From CAISTG01 sp964455185 (GTDB lineage Bacteria; Patescibacteriota; Patescibacteriia; 2-01-FULL-39-33): a stretch of DNA of 22,809 nucleotides. Position numbers and translations under genes: made by a program. The stretch is from positions 1 through 22,809 of the forward strand of contig CAYVUR010000011.1 in the NCBI GenBank assembly GCA_964455185.1, in the 5' to 3' direction. Positions 5,480 through 9,722 of the stretch are shown in pieces (the first letter of the stretch is position 1; each line of letters begins with the position of its first letter). The notes under the pieces are model-generated. The model made no database searches and had not been told where the DNA came from. It saw only the letters and a list, made by a program, of their open reading frames with translations.

Positions 5480-5767
5480 TTACGATAGAGGCGATCTGTC
5501 TTTTCTACAAGTATTACATCTATTTTTTTTGTTTGCTTTAATGAAATTTATCATTTCAGTAAAACCGGTTCGTCCAGAGGTTTTGGCTGTTTCATCGTCT
5601 TCAAAGTCTTTGACGATGGTAATGCCGTGAGTTCTTGCAAAGTCGGTTAAAAGTTTTCTTTGGGCTGGAATTGAGTAGCCCTCTTCTTTTTGTTCGCGTG
5701 ATGATACGCGAACATAAATTACCCCCTTTTTATTTTGCATATTTTTAGTTAGTTTCTTTAAGCTCAT
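5480..5767 (-). CDS. large serine recombinase, N-terminal catalytic part (frameshifted)
   Basis: The resolvase-type catalytic domain. GVIYVRVSSREQKEEGYSIPAQ contains the nucleophilic Ser of the YxRVSxxxQ motif (S22 from the first Met, S13 from the second). It is followed by the FARTHGITIV and FEDDETAKTSGRTGF segments (E/D-x-x-S/T-x-x-x-x-R-x-x-F) expected in the domain. The reading frame leaves the family at the A8 run and ends in an unrelated tail of about 13 residues (RCNTCRKDRSPLS). Two starts are possible: ATG at 5767, overlapping the upstream ORF, or the internal ATG at 5740, 4 nt after the upstream TAA. The second gives the usual spacing to YVRVS and is my preference. Neither has an SD, so translation is probably coupled to the upstream gene. 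Confidence 0.88.
   Translation of the reverse strand: MSLKKLTKNMQNKKGVIYVRVSSREQKEEGYSIPAQRKLLTDFARTHGITIVKDFEDDETAKTSGRTGFTEMINFIKANKKNRCNTCRKDRSPLS
5523..5530 (-). other. frameshift at an A8 run in the recombinase
   Basis: On the coding strand AAC is followed by eight A then TAG. With eight, the frame runs ANKKNRCNTC and stops soon after. With seven, it reads ANKKIDVILVEKTDRLYRN, the canonical serine-recombinase continuation including the D-R-x-x-R motif, and stays open into the 4207-5358 frame. The lesion is therefore a single-base homopolymer indel, compatible with mutation, assembly error, or transcriptional/ribosomal slippage. Confidence 0.9.
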
Positions 5768-5936
5768 TATTAACCAAATTTTTTGATTTGACTAAAACCT
5801 CAGCCTTTAAGCGTTCATCAATACCGATAAGCACCTCAAACAGACCCAAGAGATTGTTTTGCGCCTCCCTCGATTCTTTTTGGTCTGATTCAGCTAAAAG
5901 CTTGCGGATCTCGCTTTGTTCTAGTCCATTATTCAT
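5745..5936 (-). CDS. small uncharacterised protein preceding the recombinase
   Basis: A 63-residue acidic/polar, helix-rich protein without recognisable domain, Cys or membrane segment. The heptad-like pattern in its second half (LLGLFEVLIGIDERLKAEVLV) suggests an amphipathic helix or short coiled coil. It sits between the winged-helix gene (34 bp upstream) and the recombinase, which it overlaps or nearly touches. It is therefore probably co-transcribed and could be a partner or directionality factor of the recombinase; that role is inferred only from position. No SD is seen. Confidence 0.6.
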   Translation of the reverse strand: MNNGLEQSEIRKLLAESDQKESREAQNNLLGLFEVLIGIDERLKAEVLVKSKNLVNNELKETN

Positions 5937-5970
5937 TTTATAAATTAAAATCAGTTGTTTTATTTAGATT

Positions 5971-6444
5971 CTAATTGTTGCGTTCTTTCATAATTCCCTT
6001 TTTTTTCAGGTCTTCCGATAATTTAGTGTCCTTTTCGATGGCTTCCCAAAGGCTAACTGGCTTAGTACTATTATTTTTTAAATATTCACTTTCCTTATAT
6101 TCCTTATTAATTTCCTTAGGCATGGTTTTTTCTGGTGGTTTTTGGTAATCGACAATTAGCTTTCGCGCACTTTCTGTATAAAAGTAATGCACTTTACTGC
6201 CCCTTACTCTCTCGGTAATTGTGAATAATCCTAGCTCAACTAAATGATGTATGGACTTTGAAGTTGTTCCTGGATTGATTCCTGAGATTTTGGAAATTCT
6301 ATTAATACTCGGAAAGCAGGTTCCATTCTTATTGTAGTGTCTCGCGATTATTATCCAGGCCTTAAGGTCATTGCCAGACATCTTGGAAAGCCAGCCCTCA
6401 TCAATTAAATTGTTAGGAATCCAAAATTTTTCTAATTTAGACAT
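5971..6444 (-). CDS. winged-helix protein, replication-initiator or regulator type
   Basis: Residues about 15-90 match the helix-turn-helix family (HTH_36 type) found in phage and plasmid replication initiators. LSGNDLKAWIIIARHY-like helix 1 is followed by GTCFPSINRISKISGINPGTTSKSIHHLVELGLF, containing the typical cFPS turn, recognition helix and GL(F/I) strand, then a wing (TERVRGSKVHYFY). The remaining 65 residues are charged and probably disordered. It starts the minus-strand operon that runs through the 63-residue ORF into the recombinase. A palindrome at 6450-6474 overlaps the probable -10, so the mRNA is nearly leaderless and the gene may repress itself. A role in element replication or excision control is inferred. 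Confidence 0.8.
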   Translation of the reverse strand: MSKLEKFWIPNNLIDEGWLSKMSGNDLKAWIIIARHYNKNGTCFPSINRISKISGINPGTTSKSIHHLVELGLFTITERVRGSKVHYFYTESARKLIVDYQKPPEKTMPKEINKEYKESEYLKNNSTKPVSLWEAIEKDTKLSEDLKKKGIMKERNN

Positions 6445-6449
6445 AAAAA

Positions 6450-6474
6450 AAACTGTAGTATATAACTACAGTTT
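6450..6474 (-). promoter_or_regulatory. palindromic operator over the promoter of the winged-helix gene
   Basis: AAACTGTAG-N7-CTACAGTTT is a perfect 9-bp inverted repeat starting 5 bp upstream of the ATG (6442-6444). A TATACT -10 (6457-6462, minus strand) lies inside it, so a bound dimer would block RNA polymerase. The centre-to-centre spacing of about 16 bp suits a dimeric winged-helix or HTH repressor. Confidence 0.7.
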
Positions 6475-6517
6475 AATAGAGTATATTTATGCCGTATAAG
6501 AATTAAGCGTAATACAC

Positions 6518-7231
6518 TTAATTTCTTTTCTTTTTTTCTAGTGAGATTATTTTTCCTATGGAGCCCTGGTCAATATCAAGGTAAGAATCAAAGTTTTTAC
6601 TAACTAGCTTCGAGATTTCTTTTAAGGGCTTGTCTCTATTCTTATAAATAAAGTCATTTCTTTTTTGAATGGCGGGGTCTCTCTTTCTTTGTTTGCCAAT
6701 ATTGATATTTTTGTCTCGATACTTTTCTTGTAGTCTTTTTATGAGTGGGTATGTTCTTTTAATATAATCAATAATGTTCCTTTGGCCAGCATAAGGGTTG
6801 ATTTTTATTATGACAGGGAAATGCTTATTTTCTTCCAGTATTGTTTTTCTTCTATTACTACAGGACTCCTCAATCAAATCGGTCGTCATGCACATATCAT
6901 GAGAGTCTAGGTGTAATAATTCTTCTGTTTTGTTATAAAAAAAATAAATTTCAATTGTTTCCCACCAATCAGAAAAGATAAGGCCGTATTTTTGAGAAAT
7001 CTTTTCTAAGCGGTTGAATAGATTAGGTCCCATTTTTTTATTCTTCCACTTAATTGGTGGTATTCGGCAACTATCTTTGTTATCTAAAAATCCATTTTTG
7101 GGAACTCCAAATTCTCTCCGCATTTCTATCATTTCTTTTTGAAAGCCATCTTTTTTTATGATGTCTTCAAAATACAGCCACATCTTTTTGTGCCCATTGC
7201 TACAAGATTTTTTTTGAGATTTTGTGTTCAT
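6518..7231 (-). CDS. uncharacterised 237-residue protein with probable C-terminal helix-turn-helix
   Basis: No family is recognised with confidence. The N-terminal two thirds is a mixed region with aromatic and Cys residues (SDWWETIEIYFFYNKTEELL and an HDMC/ESCSNRR stretch) and contains the INPYAGQRNIIDYIKRTYPLI segment. The last 60 residues are very basic: an RKRDPAIQKRNDFIYKNR helix followed by KPLKEISKLVSKNF and DIDQGSIGKII, which reads like an HTH (helix, turn, recognition helix). Together with its place in the element this suggests DNA binding. The ATG has no SD, and a TATAAT lies only one base before it, so the true start signals are unclear. A terminator-like hairpin separates it from the gene upstream. 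Confidence 0.7.
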   Translation of the reverse strand: MNTKSQKKSCSNGHKKMWLYFEDIIKKDGFQKEMIEMRREFGVPKNGFLDNKDSCRIPPIKWKNKKMGPNLFNRLEKISQKYGLIFSDWWETIEIYFFYNKTEELLHLDSHDMCMTTDLIEESCSNRRKTILEENKHFPVIIKINPYAGQRNIIDYIKRTYPLIKRLQEKYRDKNINIGKQRKRDPAIQKRNDFIYKNRDKPLKEISKLVSKNFDSYLDIDQGSIGKIISLEKKKRN

Positions 7232-7252
7232 AATTATAGATATATTAACATC

Positions 7253-7275
7253 AAAAAACTGCCCAGTAAAGGCAG
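7253..7275 (-). terminator. intrinsic terminator of the UDG-like gene
   Basis: CTGCC/GGCAG (7259-7263 with 7271-7275) and 7-nt loop, with T6 following on the minus strand. A T-run also follows on the plus strand, so it can work both ways. Confidence 0.75.
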
Positions 7276-7286
7276 ACTTTTTTGTT

Positions 7287-7348
7287 AACGGCTGTTCCAG
7301 TCGTTTTATTTTATGAGTTGGGGCTTTGCCCGAGTTTATAATATAAAC
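7287..7348. other. cluster of small palindromes between element genes
   Basis: Three structures in 60 bp: AACGGCTG/CAGTCGTT with a 3-nt loop (7287-7305), followed by a T-rich plus-strand tract; GGGC-TTT-GCCC (7321-7331); and GTTTATA-A-TATAAAC (7334-7348), just after the stop of the minus-strand gene. The first could terminate an unseen plus-strand transcript. The roles of the others are unknown. Confidence 0.45.
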
Positions 7349-7351
7349 AAG

Positions 7352-8125
7352 CTAAATGGGCTTTGACGGCCTCTTAAGGTCGTCTATGATTTGGTTGTAT
7401 GTTCCTTTTGGCCGGTTTAGGAATGGTAGACCGATAAAGCTGTACTCATTGTTAATTTTTCCCTGATAAATCAACCCTTTTTGTTTAAAGGAAATAATGT
7501 CATTAAAAAGCTGGTCTTCGAAGTAGCAACGGAAAGTTGGAAATCCAGTCATATATACCGGCTCTTTGGGGTTAAGGTGGCTAATTATTTTTGTCATAGC
7601 CTTGAAGTTGGTCTTGATGTAAAGTCCTAAGTCATTAATCCTCAATCCAGAAGTATTGGATGAGTGGTAGGGTATCATTTCTAGGATAATAATGTTCTTT
7701 TGAAACCAATCCCAATCAATTGTTTCCCGATTAATTCCCTTGTATCGGCTAATAAAGCCTCTAATACCATTAAAGAATGGCAAGAGGTTTTTATGGTGTG
7801 GTTTGAAATAGTCACTGAAGATGTTACAATAGCCATCAAATAAGCCTTTATTCCGAAGATATTCTTTTTCTGGCTTTTTAACCTTTCCGTATCCAGGATT
7901 AATACCAACAAAAATCATCTTATCGTCCGGTTTAGTGATATCTCCCATAAAGTAGATTGGGTAGGGATTATCATTGGGGAATATGCCGAATTCGATATTT
8001 ATTTGCTCAAAGGTTGATTTTGGAATATTAAAAAAGCAGTCGTCAAAACGCTGCTGTTCAAATTTAAGCAATTTTTTAATAAATTCAATGCCGTCTAGCT
8101 TTAGGATTTGCTCGAAGTTACTCAT
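7352..8125 (-). CDS. uracil-DNA-glycosylase-superfamily-like protein
   Basis: About 257 residues from the chosen start. KMIFVGINPGYG (about residue 88 onward) resembles motif 1 of the uracil-DNA glycosylase superfamily, especially the GINPG form in mismatch-specific glycosylases. The later segments IIILEMIPYHSS and VYMTGFPTFRCYFEDQ could be the core strand and the second motif region, although the usual H-P-S/x loop is not evident. It may be a DNA-base glycosylase or an inactive relative; substrate unknown. An in-frame ATG further upstream (8197) exists, but the extra 24 residues would be translated from the hairpin region, so ATG 8125 is preferred. There is no SD; a leader of about 198 nt from promoter 8330-8358 precedes it. 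It belongs to the integrated element. Confidence 0.65.
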   Translation of the reverse strand: MSNFEQILKLDGIEFIKKLLKFEQQRFDDCFFNIPKSTFEQINIEFGIFPNDNPYPIYFMGDITKPDDKMIFVGINPGYGKVKKPEKEYLRNKGLFDGYCNIFSDYFKPHHKNLLPFFNGIRGFISRYKGINRETIDWDWFQKNIIILEMIPYHSSNTSGLRINDLGLYIKTNFKAMTKIISHLNPKEPVYMTGFPTFRCYFEDQLFNDIISFKQKGLIYQGKINNEYSFIGLPFLNRPKGTYNQIIDDLKRPSKPI

Positions 8126-8147
8126 AAGTCTAAGTAGTAACGAGCCA

Positions 8148-8323
8148 GGCGGGTAATTGGCCAACAAAAAGGGCCACCCGTACTGGCATGGCGCCATTTC
8201 TGGTGCCCAACAACCTTTCGGATGTTGACTCGCAAAAGCAAAACCAGACGGATGACCGTCTTTGGGCTCTTGCGAGTTTTTAAACCATGCCCGCCAAAAG
8301 GCGAGTTTAGGTCATTAAATTGT
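8148..8323 (-). ncRNA. highly structured leader RNA or small RNA
   Basis: GC-rich compared with its surroundings. In minus-strand order it folds into a series of hairpins: 8290-8305 (CTCGCC-TTTT-GGCGGG); 8228-8277 (ACTCGCAA/TTGCGAGT enclosing AGACGG/CCGTCT); 8209-8226 (CC-GAAA-GG extended by AACA/TGTT); 8190-8207 (GGCACCA/TGGCGCC with one mismatch, loop GAAA); and 8150-8180 (CGGGT/ACCCG enclosing GGCC/GGCC). Two loops are GAAA tetraloops. A TTGCCG-N17-TAAAAT promoter begins transcription near 8323, and the RNA ends or continues into the ATG at 8125. It could be a cis-regulator, an independent sRNA, or an element-borne functional RNA. No Rfam family was recognised from memory. Confidence 0.65.
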
Positions 8324-8329
8324 AAGCTT

Positions 8330-8358
8330 ATTTTAGCATAGTCTTTAAAAAACGGCAA
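8330..8358 (-). promoter_or_regulatory. promoter of the structured RNA / UDG-like gene
   Basis: TTGCCG (8353-8358), 17 bp, TAAAAT (8330-8335) with extended TGC on the minus strand; predicted start near 8323, just before the first hairpin. Confidence 0.7.
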
Positions 8359-8417
8359 TTTTAGTTTATTTTTTGACCCAATAAAATGATATAACTAGAA
8401 GTAGAGTTAATAAAACG

Positions 8418-8445
8418 TTGATAATGATAGATTTTCTGGTATACT
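8418..8445 (+). promoter_or_regulatory. extended -10 promoter for the 8592 gene
   Basis: TTGATA (8418-8423), 16 bp, TATACT (8440-8445) preceded by TGG. The predicted start near 8452 places the SD of a tiny ORF (8466) almost at the mRNA 5' end. About 140 nt separate it from the 8592 start. Confidence 0.65.
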
Positions 8446-8465
8446 TAAAATATAAGGAGTTTATT

Positions 8466-8498
8466 GTGGAGTTATTTAAGTTATCAACACCCAGTTAA
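8466..8498 (+). CDS. possible 10-residue leader peptide
   Basis: GTG start 6 nt after AAGGAG, then 9 codons and TAA (fMet-ELFKLSTPS). It is the first translatable signal after the extended -10 promoter and lies 93 nt before the ATG of the 8592 gene, which itself has no SD. This arrangement could serve as a translational attenuator or leader. The encoded peptide shows no run of a single amino acid, so it may equally be an accidental SD-start pair. Confidence 0.3.
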   Translation: MELFKLSTPS

Positions 8499-8591
8499 TT
8501 CAGGTAAAATTGCCAGTAAAAGCGCATGTTGACAGCTTTTAATAAAATTTGTTGCTATTACAATAGCTAAGAAACAGCTAAGAAAAAACAT

Positions 8592-8990
8592 ATGGATTAC
8601 AATTTCAAGAAGTTTGAGGGCAGAAATAATAAAACCGAGGACAGAATAACGGTAACTAAGTCTGAGAGTATTGGTTTTCCTCAGCGATTTTTTCAGCAAA
8701 ATAATATTAATAATTTTAATTACGCAGTTATTTATTGGGATAAAGAAAAATTAGCTTTGGCAATAAGATTCACTAATGATGAGAACGAAAAAAGTAAATT
8801 CAAGATTATTAAAAGCAAAGACGGTTATGGCGGGGCAATAGTTGTTAGGTCTTTTTTTAAGACTAATGGAATTAAGGCTAGTGATTATTATGGTCGCTAC
8901 GAATGGGAAAAAGTTGATTTGGATGGCGAGGGGCAAGTTTATGTTATTAATCTAATTAGGAAGGATTCTTCAGAGCCAGTTAGCGCTTAA
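8592..8990 (+). CDS. uncharacterised 132-residue protein
   Basis: A soluble alpha/beta protein with several ordered blocks: DRITVTKSESIGFPQRF, NYAVIYWDKEKLALAIRFT, KSKFKIIKSKDGYGGAIVVRSFFKTNGI and YYGRYEWEKVDL, ending with a strand-like VYVINLIR. Regular alternation of hydrophobic strands and the two aromatic motifs suggest a folded single domain, perhaps nucleic-acid or ligand binding, but I cannot assign it. There is no SD; the ATG lies after a direct repeat (AGCTAAGAAAC repeated). It is transcribed from 8418-8445 through a leader of about 140 nt containing a possible mini-ORF. No clear terminator follows before the next cassette. Confidence 0.8.
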   Translation: MDYNFKKFEGRNNKTEDRITVTKSESIGFPQRFFQQNNINNFNYAVIYWDKEKLALAIRFTNDENEKSKFKIIKSKDGYGGAIVVRSFFKTNGIKASDYYGRYEWEKVDLDGEGQVYVINLIRKDSSEPVSA

Positions 8991-8993
8991 GTT

Positions 8994-9002
8994 TTATCCA
9001 CA
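8994..9002 (+). promoter_or_regulatory. DnaA-box match
   Basis: TTATCCACA, an exact match to the bacterial DnaA-box consensus, 4 bp after the stop of the 8592 gene. A second exact match lies at 9685-9693. There is no array and no dnaA gene nearby, so an origin is not shown. Confidence 0.35.
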
Positions 9003-9085
9003 ACCCCTAAATAGCCATAATTTTCTAGAAAAAACAATGATTTTACAGCTTCATTTGTGGGAGTTACTATATTAATAGTAAATGT

Positions 9086-9104
9086 TCTTTAAAAACAGGC
9101 CCAG
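9086..9104 (+). repeat. left arm of 19-bp inverted repeat
   Basis: TCTTTAAAAACAGGCCCAG. Its reverse complement recurs at 9347-9365 with one mismatch. The pair brackets the SD, the 38-residue ORF and its terminator (span 280 bp). Confidence 0.85.
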
Positions 9105-9134
9105 TTATTTTTAAAATAGAGAGGAGGTGATCAT

Positions 9135-9251
9135 ATGGCTCAAACTAAAACCTCAGCTTATGGTAAAAAACATCAGAAAATTGTACCAGTAAGAAGTTAT
9201 GTTAGAAATGGCAAGAGAATTAGAGGACATCGTAGATCTACCCCAAATTAA
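9135..9251 (+). CDS. 38-residue basic peptide with perfect SD
   Basis: The peptide starts MAQTKTSAYGKKHQKIV and ends GKRIRGHRRSTPN. It is strongly basic (12 Lys/Arg plus two His) with no acidic residue, so a nucleic-acid or ribosome association is plausible. The C-terminal VRSYVRNGKRIRGHRRS resembles short VxxYxRxxGxxVRGHxRS-type peptide motifs I recall from bacterial and phage proteins; this match is from memory. The SD AGGAGGTGATC matches all 11 bases of the standard bacterial 16S 3' end complement, 7 nt before the ATG counting from GGAGG, which makes it the strongest ribosome-binding site in the window and decisive evidence that so short an ORF is real. It has its own terminator (9291-9316) and lies inside a 19-bp inverted repeat, immediately upstream of the unusual tRNA. 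Confidence 0.8.
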   Translation: MAQTKTSAYGKKHQKIVPVRSYVRNGKRIRGHRRSTPN

Positions 9252-9290
9252 TTTTTTAGAGTTTTTTAATGTCTTTTTAAATAAAGAAAA

Positions 9291-9316
9291 GAGCAAGTAA
9301 TTTGTCTTACTTGCTC
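9291..9316 (+). terminator. hairpin after the 38-residue ORF
   Basis: GAGCAAGTAA/TTACTTGCTC, 10 bp with 6-nt loop TTTGTC. The tail is only moderately T-rich (TCATTATT), so termination may be partial. Confidence 0.7.
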
Positions 9317-9346
9317 TCATTATTAAACTCAACTTAGTAGTCTTTT

Positions 9347-9365
9347 CTGGGCCTGTTTTTAGAGA
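9347..9365 (+). repeat. right arm of 19-bp inverted repeat
   Basis: CTGGGCCTGTTTTTAGAGA, reverse complement of 9086-9104 at 18 of 19 positions. It is followed at once by the palindrome GAGAATATTCTC (9362-9373). Confidence 0.85.
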
Positions 9366-9379
9366 ATATTCTCATAAAG

Positions 9380-9401
9380 TACCCCTATTACAGGGGCAAA
9401 T
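9380..9401 (+). repeat. left arm of inverted repeat flanking the Leu-type tRNA
   Basis: A 22-nt arm that is itself a hairpin (CCCCT/AGGGG). It matches the reverse complement of 9489-9510 at 18 of 22 positions; all four differences are transitions, and two of them (arm positions 5 and 15) co-vary so that each arm keeps its own hairpin. Confidence 0.8.
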
Positions 9402-9403
9402 GT

Positions 9404-9489
9404 GCCGGCATGGCGAAATTGGTAAACGCAGTTGTTTTCCAAACAGCCTTCCTTAGAGGGATTTGCGGGTTCGAATCCCGCTACCGGCA
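9404..9489 (+). tRNA. Leu-type (type II) tRNA with UCC anticodon
   Basis: Acceptor GCCGGCA/TACCGGC (one C6:A67 mismatch) and a Leu-style D arm (GCGAAATTGGTAAACGC). Anticodon stem GTTGT/ACAGC encloses the 7-nt loop TTTCCAA, so positions 34-36 read TCC, which pairs with Gly GGA codons. A long variable arm (TTCC/GGGA with small loop), T arm GCGGG/CCCGC and discriminator A complete it; no CCA is encoded. Body and A73 are those of a leucine tRNA (compare 3968-4050), while the anticodon is for glycine. A CAA triplet overlaps the loop one base to the right but is out of register. It is either a chimeric functional tRNA, a tRNA pseudogene, or a tRNA with an unusual role. Inverted repeats abut both ends, and the 3' one acts as the terminator. 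Confidence 0.75.
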
Positions 9490-9510
9490 TTTGCCTCTAT
9501 AGTAGAGGTA
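9489..9510 (+). repeat. right arm of inverted repeat flanking the Leu-type tRNA
   Basis: Reverse complement of 9380-9401 at 18 of 22 positions, starting at the tRNA discriminator base. In a precursor transcript the two arms can extend the acceptor stem, or each can fold alone. Confidence 0.8.
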
Positions 9511-9516
9511 TTTTTT
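9494..9516 (+). terminator. terminator of the Leu-type tRNA
   Basis: CCTCTA-TAG-TAGAGG hairpin followed by TATTTTTT; part of the right inverted-repeat arm. Confidence 0.8.
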
Positions 9517-9683
9517 AAAATAAAACAAAAAAGCAGTGAAACACTATTATATCACTAGTAGTAGAATTTGTCAACACCCCTTAATGTGGAGCATTTAACC
9601 ATAGTTGATATTAATCTTTTAGTCACCTTACTGTATTTTTTGATAATTATATTATAACTCAAACCACAAGTTATTGCTAATTA

Positions 9684-9712
9684 TTTATCCACAATTCTAA
9701 TCTAGTTATAAT
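9684..9712 (+). promoter_or_regulatory. promoter of the nuclease-like gene, overlapping a DnaA box
   Basis: A TATAAT at 9707-9712 lies 17 bp after a weak -35 (TTTATC, 9684-9689). Transcription would start about 4 nt before the ATG, so the mRNA is practically leaderless. The exact DnaA-box match TTATCCACA (9685-9693) covers the -35, so DnaA could act as a regulator here. Confidence 0.5.
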
Positions 9713-9722
9713 CTTATAAAAT

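Noticed and set aside
8126..8197. N-terminal extension of the UDG-like protein from ATG 8197
   Set aside because: The extra 24 residues are encoded by the hairpin region, and the protein-like sequence begins at MSNFEQ (ATG 8125).
4249..8330. A direct repeat of the tRNA-Asp 3' end as distal att site
   Set aside because: I looked for parts of the acceptor/T-arm sequence downstream and found only trivially short matches; serine integrases need only very short identity, so the end stays undefined.
8122..8358. 78-residue minus-strand frame through the structured RNA
   Set aside because: It would begin at a TTG lying in the -35 of the promoter, has no SD and crosses every hairpin; composition fits structured RNA and not protein.
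8484..8699. 71-residue minus-strand frame
   Set aside because: Overlaps the 8592 gene in antisense, without SD or promoter.
9438..9442. Reading the odd tRNA as ordinary tRNA-Leu(CAA)
   Set aside because: CAA is present in the loop but one base out of the anticodon position; the 5-bp stem GTTGT/ACAGC fixes a 7-nt loop with TCC at 34-36. Not excluded if the real fold uses an unusual loop.
9404..9489. UGA-to-glycine recoding as in some CPR lineages
   Set aside because: The anticodon is UCC, not UCA, and TGA acts as a plain stop for the pgsA-like gene.
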